DNA of 64,000 nucleotides from Candidatus Bathyarchaeia archaeon (GTDB taxonomy: Archaea > Thermoproteota > Bathyarchaeia > Bathyarchaeales > Bathycorpusculaceae). Positions 26,737 to 34,822 of the stretch are shown here, in pieces. A program made the translations under genes and the position numbers. How positions within the stretch are numbered: position 1 is the stretch's first letter; the number at the start of each line of letters is the position of its first letter. The DNA is taken from positions 1,082,490 to 1,146,489 of the forward strand of contig JAVZEV010000001.1 in assembly GCA_038873195.1 (NCBI GenBank). The letters run 5' to 3'. The notes below the pieces were generated by a model. It did not search any database, was not told the origin of the DNA, and was given only the letters and a program-made list of their open reading frames with translations.

Positions 26737-27129
26737 ATGAGCAAACCAGTTGATGTTGGAAGTTTACGCGTAGGCGGATATATGATTGTTGACAACGAAC
26801 CGTGCCGAATAGTTGACATAACCAAATCAAAACCAGGAAAACATGGCTCTGCCAAAGCAAGAATCGTGGCCATCGGCGTTTTTGACGGCGTAAAAAGGAG
26901 CATTGTAAAACCTGTGGATGCTAACGCGGAGGTTCCAATAATCGAAAAGCGCAGTGGACAAGTTTACGCTGTCACTCCCTCAAGCATTCAAATAATGGAC
27001 CTGGAAACCTACGAATATTTTGATGCTCCTTATCCAGAAGAGGAAGAGTTGAAGGCGAAAATTGCTGCTGGCGTTGAGATTGAGTATTGGCGGATAATGG
27101 GCAAAATCAAGATAGTAAGAACAAAATAA
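26737..27129 (+). CDS. translation factor aIF5A
   Basis: 130-residue factor that relieves ribosome stalling; the protein carries hypusine. The modified-lysine loop is 'SKPGKHGSAK', with the predicted target Lys35. The N-terminal SH3-like barrel is followed by an OB fold ('VIEKRSGQVYAVTPSSIQIMDLETYEYFDA'). The length is normal. It is preceded by a TATA at 26692-26700. A GNAT gene follows in the same direction. Confidence 0.94.
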   Translation: MSKPVDVGSLRVGGYMIVDNEPCRIVDITKSKPGKHGSAKARIVAIGVFDGVKRSIVKPVDANAEVPIIEKRSGQVYAVTPSSIQIMDLETYEYFDAPYPEEEELKAKIAAGVEIEYWRIMGKIKIVRTK

Positions 27130-27206
27130 AGTGAAAGATCGAAATTTTGACATCAAACGAAAATGAGCTCATCTGACAGTTGCTCCTTATTGGAGGTTAC
27201 TCCTTC

Positions 27207-27731
27207 TTGACAGCTGAAAAGGTCAAGTTAAAAGATGGCAGAACCGTACTTATAAGAAAGTTTCAGATGGACGATAAAGAGAAACTTATCCACATGTACG
27301 CATCTTTTTCGAACGACGCTGTACGTTGGGGAATGCCTCCTTACAATCGGGAAAAGCTTGAAAGAGATTGGTTTAGCAATTTTCAAAACATTATAGCTAT
27401 AATCGCTTTATATAAAGGCGATATTATCGGACACATGCAGATTTTCAAGGGTCCTCATGTACGAAGAAAAGGAACAGGCGATTTGGTGATGTATCTTCAC
27501 CAAAGCTTTCATAACGTGGGATTAGGAACCGCAATGCTTGCTAGGCTCATGGAACTTGCGAAAGAGGAAGGACTGCACCGAGTAGGCTTACATGTTGTCG
27601 CTGATAACAAAATTGCTGTTCACCTTTATCAGAACTTTGGCTTTAAAATTGAGGGAATACTGAAGGATGCATACTTTGGCGAAGACGGTAAATATCATGA
27701 TGAACTGGTGATGGGCGTGTTACTTAACTAA
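27207..27731 (+). CDS. GNAT-family N-acetyltransferase (RimI/RimJ-like)
   Basis: Acetyltransferase with 'VLIRKFQMDDKEKLIHMYASF' at the N-terminus, motif A 'MYLHQSFHNVGLGTAMLARLM' and motif B 'NKIAVHLYQNFGFKIEGILKDAY'. The last part resembles enzymes acting on protein or amino-acid amines. Start TTG 27207 is chosen because a clean GGAGGT lies at 27192-27197, nine nucleotides upstream. The open frame extends to a TTG at 27180, but that would place the ribosome-binding site inside the gene. About 174 residues. Substrate unknown. Confidence 0.82.
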   Translation: MTAEKVKLKDGRTVLIRKFQMDDKEKLIHMYASFSNDAVRWGMPPYNREKLERDWFSNFQNIIAIIALYKGDIIGHMQIFKGPHVRRKGTGDLVMYLHQSFHNVGLGTAMLARLMELAKEEGLHRVGLHVVADNKIAVHLYQNFGFKIEGILKDAYFGEDGKYHDELVMGVLLN

Positions 27732-27925
27732 CTCCACCACTCCCAATTGAGCTTTTTGAAGCCTAAATAAAGGACCAGCAGAATTATTCCCCAACTTAAT
27801 GCTATACCAGCGAATTTTAAGACATCAGGTGAGACGTAAGTATAGCTTGCCCAAGCGCTAACACCACCTAATCCTACAAGCAAAAGTGCGAACACGGCAA
27901 ATTGGATAGCACGTTCGGTTGCCAT
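27728..27925 (-). CDS. small two-helix membrane protein
   Basis: 65-residue hydrophobic protein, not recognised. Two membrane segments are clear: 'QFAVFALLLVGLGGVSAW' and 'FAGIALSWGIILLVLYLGF', joined by a short 'TYVSPDVLK' loop, with a C-terminal aromatic 'KKLNWEWWS'. The ATG at 27925 has GGTGA seven nucleotides upstream, which supports translation. It ends by overlapping the stop of the GNAT gene by 4 nt. No function can be assigned. Confidence 0.6.
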   Translation of the reverse strand: MATERAIQFAVFALLLVGLGGVSAWASYTYVSPDVLKFAGIALSWGIILLVLYLGFKKLNWEWWS

Positions 27926-28021
27926 GAATTTTCACCATCAAGCTGTTTCTAGAAGTTGGCGTATCTTATTGTTAAAACTTTCCATCAAAGTTTATTTTCT
28001 CGTTTAGTGCTTGTGTTTATT

Positions 28022-28081
28022 GAAGCCGATGATGCGAGAAGAGCCGTCGGATTTGTGAAGACATTTATGGGCTGAGGCTTC
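28022..28081 (+). ncRNA. C/D-box guide RNA candidate
   Basis: This 60-nt stretch has the complete archaeal C/D sRNA layout: terminal stem GAAGCC/GGCTTC (28022-28027 with 28076-28081), box C ATGATGC (28029-28035, one mismatch to RTGATGA), a 12-nt guide (28036-28047), box D' CGGA (28048-28051), a 3-nt spacer, box C' GTGAAGA (28055-28061, one mismatch), a 10-nt guide (28062-28071) and a perfect box D CTGA (28072-28075). It lies in the intergenic gap beside hsp20. By the N+5 rule the guides would direct 2'-O-methylation at C in ACGGC... and U in CCCAU.... Targets were not identified. Confidence 0.75.
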
Positions 28082-28086
28082 TGCAC

Positions 28087-28530
28087 TTATTCCACTGGAA
28101 TTGTATATTCGTGTTTGCGGGGAATGCGCACTTCTAGCACTCCCTTTTTGAAACGCACTGCCATTTTATCCATCTGTACGGGCACTGGAATGCGCGTTTG
28201 ACAATGGAATGTTTGGAATTCGCCTTTGTAATGTGTTATGCCAAGTTCTTCGAGGCGTATTTTCCGTTTCATTCTCGCTGATATCTCGAGAGTATCCTCA
28301 TCTAACGCTTTAACTTGCACGGTGCTTTCTTCTGTGTAGGGCAAATCAACAGTTACGATCACTTCTGTCGGCGTTACCATTATGTCACGAAGTGGTTCAA
28401 CGGCACAAGTTTTATGGTTCCAGCTTGGTCTTTCTGTTAATCGTTCTCCAAACCTTTCGAACCATTCTTCCCACTCGTCAAAGTATTCATCAATCAAGTC
28501 AAAGATTGAACGTCTTCTTCTACTAGACAT
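28087..28530 (-). CDS. Hsp20/alpha-crystallin small heat-shock protein
   Basis: 147-residue ATP-independent chaperone. The alpha-crystallin domain begins 'EPLRDIMVTPTEVIVTVDLP' and closes with 'RFKKGVLEVRIPRKHEY', which contains the usual 'GVLEV' strand. The N-terminal arm is rich in Trp, Arg and Glu ('FDEWEEWFERFGERL'). There is no obvious C-terminal I-x-I tail beyond 'YTIPVE', which may serve that role. It lies 12 nt downstream of the PAC2 gene on the same strand. Confidence 0.86.
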   Translation of the reverse strand: MSSRRRRSIFDLIDEYFDEWEEWFERFGERLTERPSWNHKTCAVEPLRDIMVTPTEVIVTVDLPYTEESTVQVKALDEDTLEISARMKRKIRLEELGITHYKGEFQTFHCQTRIPVPVQMDKMAVRFKKGVLEVRIPRKHEYTIPVE

Positions 28531-28542
28531 TTACATTCCTCC

Positions 28543-29292
28543 TTACGAAACGTACAATGGAATGTCGTACTCTTGCGTTTTCTTCATTTTAGTCATCTCC
28601 TGCTGTGTTCGTCTCATAACGTCTCTGGCTCTCAAACGAATTTCTTCGCCTTTCTCAAGAAGTTTTGAAACATCCACTTTTATTCCAGTGACGCTTGCTA
28701 ATCCTTTTAGTACTTCTGCTGCGGCTTCTGGGTCTGGATAGTTAAGGAAACATTGCGCAAGCAATGCTATGGCTGGTAAACCCATAGTCGCGCATCGTTG
28801 GAGCATAAGTGCTTGGGGACCAACCATGTATCCTTCCTTCAATATTTCTATGCCTTTTTCTTGCACCATTTTCAGCATATCTGGACTTGATGCTGCAGCA
28901 AAAACTTTCAACTCCTGAACATCTTGTCTGTCCTGTATTGGAATACCGCTTAATGAGATCATCATCTTAACATTCTTGCTTTTTCCCCATTCAATTAACG
29001 CGTTCATTACTGGATAAATAATGTCTGCAGATATTGCAGTTTCAGAAACAGCTAACAAGACTTCATTGTTTCCAAAGATTCTTATCGGAGAATGCGGCAA
29101 GCCCTCATGCAAGACAATTATCGGCGGCAGCAACTTTGAATCCATAAACGCAACTTCCTCAAAATCTTTAAGTTCTTCTATCAAATGCGACGCTGCAATA
29201 ACGCCGACCAACCCAACATCTGGAAAACCAAACAACATCGTAGTGCCAGACGGAATCTCTTTCTTCTCTACAATTTTAACTTCGTCACTCAA
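28543..29292 (-). CDS. proteasome assembly chaperone (PAC2) family protein
   Basis: 249-residue PAC2/ATP-grasp-neighbour type protein, related to archaeal PbaA/PbaB proteasome assembly chaperones. 'LFGFPDVGLVGVIAASHLIEEL' is the signature N-terminus, 'LSGIPIQDRQDV' and 'YMVGPQALMLQRC' follow, and a charged coiled tail ends the protein. TTG start at 29292 with GAGGGTT upstream. Together with hsp20 downstream it makes a small protein-quality-control pair. A second, shorter-related PAC2 gene is at 56946. Confidence 0.83.
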   Translation of the reverse strand: MSDEVKIVEKKEIPSGTTMLFGFPDVGLVGVIAASHLIEELKDFEEVAFMDSKLLPPIIVLHEGLPHSPIRIFGNNEVLLAVSETAISADIIYPVMNALIEWGKSKNVKMMISLSGIPIQDRQDVQELKVFAAASSPDMLKMVQEKGIEILKEGYMVGPQALMLQRCATMGLPAIALLAQCFLNYPDPEAAAEVLKGLASVTGIKVDVSKLLEKGEEIRLRARDVMRRTQQEMTKMKKTQEYDIPLYVS

Positions 29293-29372
29293 ACTTTAAC
29301 CCTCAACTTCATCTTTTTTTAAATTAGCCGTAAAAAGGTTATGCAAGTTAAGCTTAAAGAGCAGAATACCTA

Positions 29373-29380
29373 TTTAAAAG
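29373..29380 (+). promoter_or_regulatory. TATA element for srp54
   Basis: TTTAAAAG at 29373-29380 predicts a start near 29402, about 9 nt before the ATG, with GGAG inside the short leader. Confidence 0.5.
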
Positions 29381-29410
29381 CATAAACTGTTTAAAATCTG
29401 GAGAAACAAC

Positions 29411-30745
29411 ATGGCACTAGAACGCTTGGGCTCCACACTTTACGAAGCCCTAAAAAAAGTTTTCAAAGCATCCATCGTAGATGAGGCTACAGTCAAAGAG
29501 CTTGTGCGCGACATACAAAGGGCTCTGCTGCAAGCAGACGTCAACGTTAAACTTGTACTAGACATTTCCAAACAAATAGAAGAAAGAGCCCTAAAAGAAA
29601 AAGTCCCTCCAGGCATTTCACGCCGCGAACACGTAATAAAAGTTGTTTATGAAGAATTAACTCGTTTCCTCGGAGAAAAACCAGCACCAATAAAAGTGGA
29701 ACCCGGAAAACGCAACGTGATAATGCTTGTTGGAATTCAAGGTTCAGGAAAAACAACCGCGGCGGCTAAACTTGCAAGATACTACCAAAAGAGAGGATTA
29801 AAACCAGCGCTAATATGCGTTGACACGTACAGACCCGGAGCGTATGCGCAATTGCAACAATTAGCAAATAGAATAAATGTGCCATTATACGGCGACCCAA
29901 AAGCAAAAGACCCTGTTAAAATCGCACTTGACGGTTTAAAACAATTCCACAACAAGGAAATTGTGATAATCGATACGGCAGGACGCCACAAAGAGGAACA
30001 AGAACTAATTAAAGAAATGAAAATGCTTGAAAAAAACATTAAACCCGACGAAATTGTGCTTGTAATTGATGGAACAATCGGACAACAAGCAACAGTTCAA
30101 GCGAAAGCTTTCAATGAAGCCACACCTTTAGGCTCAATTATCGTTACAAAATTGGACGGTTCTGCGCGAGGTGGCGGTGCTCTTTCCGCGGTTGCTGCTA
30201 CTGGTGCTCCTATAAAATTCATCAGCACCGGCGAGAAAGTGGAAGACATAGAAGCCTTCATTCCTTCCCGTTTCGTTGGCAGGCTCTTAGGCATGGGTGA
30301 CCTTGAAACTCTGTTGGAGAAAGTTCGCGAAGCAGAGATTAAAGTGCCAGAGAAGAAAGCCAAAGCTATTCTGAGTGGCAAGTTCACGTTGACAGACATG
30401 TATGAGCAGTTCGAAGCCATGAAAGGCATGGGAACTTTTCGGAAGCTTTTGAAAATGGTTCCAGGCATGTCTTACGATATACCTGAGGATATGTTGAACA
30501 CTGCTGAAGACCGTCTGGAAAAGTGGCGTGTAATGATTCAGTCTATGACGCCGGAAGAAAAGAATAATCCAAAAATTTTCAACGCCTCCAGAATAAAGCG
30601 TGTTGCAAGGGGTTCTGGAACAAGCGAGAAGGAAGTGAAAGAACTTCTGAAACAATACGTGATGATGCGTAAAATGTTAAAGTCGCTTAGACGAAAGAAG
30701 AAGTTGCCGTTCTTTGGGAAAGGCTTACCGCTTGATTTTAAGTAA
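29411..30745 (+). CDS. srp54: signal recognition particle GTPase SRP54
   Basis: GTPase of the signal recognition particle, binding SRP RNA and signal peptides and docking with FtsY. The N domain occupies about residues 1-90. The G domain has 'LVGIQGSGKTTAAAKLARYY' (G1), 'VDTYRPGAYAQLQ' (G2), 'IIDTAGRH' (G3), 'TKLDGSARGGGALS' (G4). The methionine-rich M domain begins near residue 300 with 'FTLTDMYEQFEAMKGMG' and runs to a basic C-terminus. 444 residues is normal. The first half uses A/C-ending codons and the second half more T/G-ending ones, with the change near 30180. Confidence 0.95.
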   Translation: MALERLGSTLYEALKKVFKASIVDEATVKELVRDIQRALLQADVNVKLVLDISKQIEERALKEKVPPGISRREHVIKVVYEELTRFLGEKPAPIKVEPGKRNVIMLVGIQGSGKTTAAAKLARYYQKRGLKPALICVDTYRPGAYAQLQQLANRINVPLYGDPKAKDPVKIALDGLKQFHNKEIVIIDTAGRHKEEQELIKEMKMLEKNIKPDEIVLVIDGTIGQQATVQAKAFNEATPLGSIIVTKLDGSARGGGALSAVAATGAPIKFISTGEKVEDIEAFIPSRFVGRLLGMGDLETLLEKVREAEIKVPEKKAKAILSGKFTLTDMYEQFEAMKGMGTFRKLLKMVPGMSYDIPEDMLNTAEDRLEKWRVMIQSMTPEEKNNPKIFNASRIKRVARGSGTSEKEVKELLKQYVMMRKMLKSLRRKKKLPFFGKGLPLDFK

Positions 30746-30775
30746 TGTGCACAGTGATTTGGAAAGGACCTTACA

Positions 30776-32116
30776 ATGGGGTTTAACATTTTAAAAAAAG
30801 CGTTAAAAATGCTTGAAAAGTATCCTTTGTGCGACCATTGTTTAGGAAGACAATTCGCTCTACTTGGGCATGGAGTAGAAAACGACGAACGAGGAAAAAC
30901 AATAAAACTTGCATTAACTTTGGAAGCGCACGCATTAGCCATTTCTAAAACTAAAGAAGGCATCAGAATCCTCAAAATTCTTGCGACAAACGGTTTTTTT
31001 GAAACAGCCAAAGAAATATTGCATAAAATGAAAAGGCGAGTGCCGGAAAAGAATCTGCCTAAGGCATGTTTTTTGTGCGAAAACAAATTTGAAATGACTG
31101 AAGATTTGGCAAAAAAAGCATTAAAGTGGCTTAGGGAATATGAATATAACAACTTTTTGGTGGGCGTAGAATTACCTCTTTTTGTAGAGGAGCGAGAGGA
31201 CGAGTTTAGGGCTGAGTTTGAGGCGGTATATGCTGAAAGTATGCGAACCGCATTTGGAAGGATGTTGGGTAAAAAGATTGCTTTGTATAGTGAGAAGGTT
31301 GTGGAACATAAGAAGCCCGATGTGGTTGTGCTTGTTAATCCATTCACTGACAAGATAGTGCTTCAAGTGAACCCTCTTTTCATTTCTGGGCGCTACAAGA
31401 AACTTGCCAGAGGCATACCGCAGTCAAAATGGTTCTGTTCGAACTGCAGAGGAAAAGGTTGCGAAAAATGTAATTGGACTGGGAAGATGTATCCGGAATC
31501 GGTTGAGGAGATTATTGGGAAATTGTTTTTGGACACGACATGTGGTGCAAAAACATCGTTTCATGCTTCTGGAAGGGAAGACATTGATGCTCGTATGCTT
31601 GGCAAAGGTAGACCTTTCGTGATTGAAATTTCGAGACCTAAGAAGCGGTTCTTGGACCTTAAGAAATTAGAAAACGAAGTGAATGCTTATGCAAAAGGTA
31701 AGGTTGAAGTCTCGAATCTAAAATTTTCAAGCAAAGATGCGATTCGAAGGTTGAAGAGGGCTGAATCTTCTCAGAAAGAATACCGTGTAATAGTCGAGTT
31801 TGAGGATGAAATCACGGAAGAAGAAATGCGGCTTCTTGAAGATAAATTAACAAATGCAATTATCAAACAAAAGACGCCAACCCGTGTTTTGCATAGGCGA
31901 GCAGATTTGACACGGGAAAAGTACATATATGACGTGAAAGTAAAGGTTTTGTCGCCTAAAAAGGCTGAGATGAAAATACGATGCCAAGGAGGGCTTTACG
32001 TTAAAGAATTGGTGACTGGGGATGATGGAAGAACAACTCCGAGCGTTTCAGAACTTCTCAAGAACAGAGCGAAGCCTATAAAACTTGATGTTTTGAACGT
32101 GGTTATGAAAGATTGA
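30776..32116 (+). CDS. pus10: tRNA pseudouridine synthase Pus10
   Basis: Archaeal Pus10 forms pseudouridine at positions 54/55 of tRNA. The N-terminal THUMP-like part has a zinc site: 'CDHCLGRQFALLGHG' (residues 19-33) and a second pair 'CFLCENKFEM'. The catalytic domain has 'GREDIDARMLGKGRPFVIEI' with the catalytic Asp. A central 'CSNCRGKGCEKCNWTG' block is unusually Cys-rich for a Pus10 and may be an added zinc finger. 446 residues. It starts 31 nt after srp54 and leads a conserved run with L21e and RpoF. Confidence 0.9.
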   Translation: MGFNILKKALKMLEKYPLCDHCLGRQFALLGHGVENDERGKTIKLALTLEAHALAISKTKEGIRILKILATNGFFETAKEILHKMKRRVPEKNLPKACFLCENKFEMTEDLAKKALKWLREYEYNNFLVGVELPLFVEEREDEFRAEFEAVYAESMRTAFGRMLGKKIALYSEKVVEHKKPDVVVLVNPFTDKIVLQVNPLFISGRYKKLARGIPQSKWFCSNCRGKGCEKCNWTGKMYPESVEEIIGKLFLDTTCGAKTSFHASGREDIDARMLGKGRPFVIEISRPKKRFLDLKKLENEVNAYAKGKVEVSNLKFSSKDAIRRLKRAESSQKEYRVIVEFEDEITEEEMRLLEDKLTNAIIKQKTPTRVLHRRADLTREKYIYDVKVKVLSPKKAEMKIRCQGGLYVKELVTGDDGRTTPSVSELLKNRAKPIKLDVLNVVMKD

Positions 32117-32131
32117 AAAGGTGAAGAATGG

Positions 32132-32425
32132 ATGAAGAAGTCAAAGGGATATCGTTCAGGGACTCGGCGTTTGCTACGTAAGGAACCGCGTGAACGTGGG
32201 AAAACGAAGTTGAGCAAGCTTCTGTATGAGTATCCTTCTGGAAGTAGTGTGGTTATAAAGATAGACCCAAGTGTTCAGAAAGGCATGCCGCATAGACGTT
32301 ACCATGGAAAGGTTGGCACGATAGTTGATAAACGCGGGCGAAGTTATGTCGTAAGCGTTATGCAAGGGGATGCGGTTAAGGAGATTATTGTTAGACCGGA
32401 ACATTTGGAGCCGTTTAAAGCGTGA
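32132..32425 (+). CDS. rpl21e: 50S ribosomal protein L21e
   Basis: 97-residue ribosomal protein. 'KSKGYRSGTRRLLRKEPRERG' is the characteristic N-terminus, 'YPSGSSVVIKIDPSVQKGMPH' the central block, and 'YHGKVGTIVDKRGRSYVV' the KOW-like segment. The ATG at 32132 is chosen because AAAGGTGA lies seven nucleotides upstream. It is followed by RpoF with a start inside or just after its stop. Confidence 0.95.
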   Translation: MKKSKGYRSGTRRLLRKEPRERGKTKLSKLLYEYPSGSSVVIKIDPSVQKGMPHRRYHGKVGTIVDKRGRSYVVSVMQGDAVKEIIVRPEHLEPFKA

Positions 32426-32430
32426 TTGAG

Positions 32431-32769
32431 ATGGCGGGAAAAAGTGAGAAGGAAAAGAAGCTTACTCTTCCCGAAGTTAAGAAGATGCTGGAGTCTATTG
32501 GCGAGGAGAATCTGGATCAGTTCCAGCGGCGCACTTATGATTATGTTTCTAAGTTTTCGAAGGTAGATGCGGAGGCTGCTGGAAAGCTTGTAGAAAGGCT
32601 TGTGAAGGAGTTTGGTTTGGATGAGGAGGAAGCGGTTCAGATAGTTAACTGTATGCCGAAGAGTGTTGATGAGTTAAGGGTTTTTCTTGCTGCTGGACGC
32701 AAGATTATTGAGACTTCAAAATTGGAAGCCATAGTTGCCCTTTTGGATGAACATCGAAAAGTTGAATGA
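32431..32769 (+). CDS. rpoF: DNA-directed RNA polymerase subunit F (Rpb4)
   Basis: Rpb4-like subunit of the archaeal RNA polymerase stalk, partnering RpoE. 'LTLPEVKKMLESIGEENLDQFQRRTYDYVSKF' begins the helical domain (shown in part), and 'MPKSVDELRVFLAAGRKIIE' is the conserved C-terminal HRDC-like segment. The ATG at 32431 gives 112 residues; GTG 32422 overlaps the L21e stop and is an alternative. The L21e-RpoF-DUF655-KsgA order is conserved widely among archaea. Confidence 0.9.
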   Translation: MAGKSEKEKKLTLPEVKKMLESIGEENLDQFQRRTYDYVSKFSKVDAEAAGKLVERLVKEFGLDEEEAVQIVNCMPKSVDELRVFLAAGRKIIETSKLEAIVALLDEHRKVE

Positions 32770-32821
32770 ACCTTTTTAGCAACTATTTTTTAAGCAAAAA
32801 GAGTGTAAGATAAAGGCGAAC

Positions 32822-33391
32822 ATGATGGAGAAAAGATACGAAGAATACGCTTACGTCTTAGACTTCTTGCCCCATGGGCGTCCTGGGATTCGTCCTACTG
32901 GCAGGGCTGGTTACCGAGCGGGAGCGCTTGTGCAGTTGATAGGTGAAGAGTTTTTTACGCTTTTGGAGGCTTTGGCTAAGGAAGGTGTTACGCTTAAGCT
33001 TCATGACCGTGTTTATGTGGGTAAGGATGCGCGTGAGGAGATTACGTATATTATTGGGAGGGTGAGTTATGAGGAGTTGACGGCTGCTGCGAAGATGGAA
33101 CTTCCCACAGCTATTAGTAGGATAGTTTTGAATCGTGAAAAGTGGTTTGTTAACTTTTTTAATACTGCAAGGGCTATAACGCCTCGGATGCATGCGTTGG
33201 AGTTGATTCCTGGTATTGGTAAGAAGTATATGTGGCAAGTTATTAATGAGCGTGAGAGGAAGCCTTTTGAGAGTTTTGATGATTTGCAGAAGCGTACGGA
33301 GTTGCCTAATCCGGTTAAGTTGATTACTAAGCGTGTTTTGGAGGAGTTGTCGGGCGAGAGTAAGTATCGGTTGTTTACGAGGGCTCAATAG
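32822..33391 (+). CDS. DUF655 family helix-hairpin-helix protein
   Basis: 189-residue archaeal DUF655 member. The N-terminus has an OB-like segment 'YAYVLDFLPHGRPGIRP', and 'LELIPGIGKKYMWQVINERE' near residue 135 is a helix-hairpin-helix motif for nucleic-acid binding. Genetic proximity to KsgA, L21e and RpoF across archaea suggests an RNA- or ribosome-related task, but the role is not established. It lies 52 nt after rpoF and 15 nt before ksgA. Confidence 0.86.
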   Translation: MMEKRYEEYAYVLDFLPHGRPGIRPTGRAGYRAGALVQLIGEEFFTLLEALAKEGVTLKLHDRVYVGKDAREEITYIIGRVSYEELTAAAKMELPTAISRIVLNREKWFVNFFNTARAITPRMHALELIPGIGKKYMWQVINERERKPFESFDDLQKRTELPNPVKLITKRVLEELSGESKYRLFTRAQ

Positions 33392-33406
33392 TTTATTTGT
33401 GGTAGT

Positions 33407-34201
33407 ATGGACTTGTTGGCTGAGACGAAGTTTTTGCTTCGAGCGCATCGAATTTTTCCGAAGAAGCGTCTAGGACAGAATTTTTTGGTTGAGCCATCGG
33501 TTTTTCGGCGGATGATTGATTATGCGATGGTGTGCAATAGGGATGTGGTGTTAGATGTTGGTGCTGGGCTTGGTTTTTTGACGCGTTTTCTTGCTGGCAA
33601 GTGTGGGCGTGTTTTGGCTGTTGAATTTGATGCGAGGCTTGTTAGGGTTTTGCGTGAGCAGCTTAAGGATTTGATGAATGTTCAGGTTATTGAGGGTGAT
33701 GTTCTTAAGGTGGCAGTTCCAGAATTTAATAAGGTTGTTTCTGTTCCTCCTTATCGTATTTCTTCTCGTTTGTTTTTGTGGCTTTTGAATAGAAGTTTTG
33801 ATTGTGCGGTTTTGGTTTTTCAGAGGGAATTTGCGGATAGGCTTGTGGCTTCTGTGGGGAGTGATGGTTATGGTTGGTTGGCTGTTTTTGCGTATTATTT
33901 TGTGGAAGTGGAGTTGTTGGATGATGTTTCGAAGGGGATGTTTTTTCCGCAGCCGAAGGTTGATTCGGTTGTTGTGCGTTTGAAGCCGAAAAAGCCTAAG
34001 CCATTCAAGTTAAAGAATGAGGAATTGTTCAAGCGGCTGGTGCGTATGCTGTTTACGCAGCGTAATAGGAAGGTTAGGAATGCTGTGTCGGTTTTTTTGA
34101 GGGGTGTGTCCTCTGATGTGGTTGTTCCTTTTGGTGATAGGCGTGTTAGGGAGTTGGCGCCTGAAGATTTTGGAGTGTTAGCTAATGCGTTTTGCGTGTA
34201 A
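33407..34201 (+). CDS. ksgA: 16S rRNA dimethyladenosine transferase KsgA/Dim1
   Basis: SAM-dependent dimethylation of two adjacent adenosines near the 3' end of 16S rRNA. 'KKRLGQNFLVEPSVFRRMIDY' is the N-terminal signature, 'VLDVGAGLGFLTRFLA' is SAM motif I, and 'VVSVPPYRISSRLFLWLL' is the active-site motif IV, here VPPY in place of the usual NIPY or NLPY. 264 residues is normal. G/T-rich codons throughout. The downstream methyltransferase starts 17 nt before the ksgA stop. Confidence 0.92.
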   Translation: MDLLAETKFLLRAHRIFPKKRLGQNFLVEPSVFRRMIDYAMVCNRDVVLDVGAGLGFLTRFLAGKCGRVLAVEFDARLVRVLREQLKDLMNVQVIEGDVLKVAVPEFNKVVSVPPYRISSRLFLWLLNRSFDCAVLVFQREFADRLVASVGSDGYGWLAVFAYYFVEVELLDDVSKGMFFPQPKVDSVVVRLKPKKPKPFKLKNEELFKRLVRMLFTQRNRKVRNAVSVFLRGVSSDVVVPFGDRRVRELAPEDFGVLANAFCV

Positions 34202-34799
34202 AAAAGTGTTTTTTGGAGATTATGCTTTTGTTGTTTGGGAGAATGTCTATGAGCCTTGTGAGGATTCGTTTCTTTTTGCTGAGAATTTGGTTGTTAAGAA
34301 AGGCGATTTTGTTCTTGATGTGGGTGCAGGCTGTGGCTTTTTGGGCATAATTGCTGCGGAGAAAGCGTCTGGTGTCGTTGCGGTTGATGTGAACCCGTAT
34401 GCTGTGCGTTGTGCGAAGGAAAATTCTGAGTTGAATGGGGTTATGGATAAAATGTTTTTTGTGCGAGGAGATTTGTTTTCGCCGTTTAAGCCGAATGAGA
34501 GATTTGATTTGGTTCTTTTTAATGCTCCTTATTTGCCTGTTGAGTTTAGTGAAGGGGCGTTTTGGATTGAGCGTGCTTGGGCTGGTGGGAAGAGTGGTAG
34601 AAGGGTTATTGACCGTTTTATTCGTGAAGTGCCAGGTTATCTTAGGCGTGGTGGGCGTGTGTTGCTTATGCAGTCTACTTTGGCTGGAGTTGAAGAGACT
34701 TTGGAAGATTTTGCGAGGGAAGGGTTGAGGGCGAATGTTGTTGCGAGGCGTGATTTGCCTTTTTTTGAGACGTTGGTGCTTGTTGAAGCGAAGCGGTAG
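34185..34799 (+). CDS. HemK2/Mtq2-like methyltransferase
   Basis: 204-residue class I methyltransferase. 'VYEPCEDSFLFAENL' at the N-terminus is the substrate-binding 'EPxxDSFLF' signature of Mtq2/HemK2. 'VLDVGAGCGFLGIIAAEKA' is SAM motif I, and 'FNAPYLPVE' is the NPPY-type active site, with Ala in place of the first Pro. The family methylates the GGQ glutamine of release factor, usually with a Trm112 partner, so aRF1 is the likely substrate. The A replacement is common enough in archaeal members not to argue against activity. Confidence 0.82.
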   Translation: MRFACKKVFFGDYAFVVWENVYEPCEDSFLFAENLVVKKGDFVLDVGAGCGFLGIIAAEKASGVVAVDVNPYAVRCAKENSELNGVMDKMFFVRGDLFSPFKPNERFDLVLFNAPYLPVEFSEGAFWIERAWAGGKSGRRVIDRFIREVPGYLRRGGRVLLMQSTLAGVEETLEDFAREGLRANVVARRDLPFFETLVLVEAKR

Positions 34800-34822
34800 G
34801 TTAATCTGTTTATGGTTCTAAT

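Noticed and set aside
30538-31353. 271-residue antisense frame opposite srp54 and pus10
   Set aside because: Serine- and phenylalanine-rich composition typical of the antisense of Lys/Glu-rich genes; both sense genes are unmistakable.
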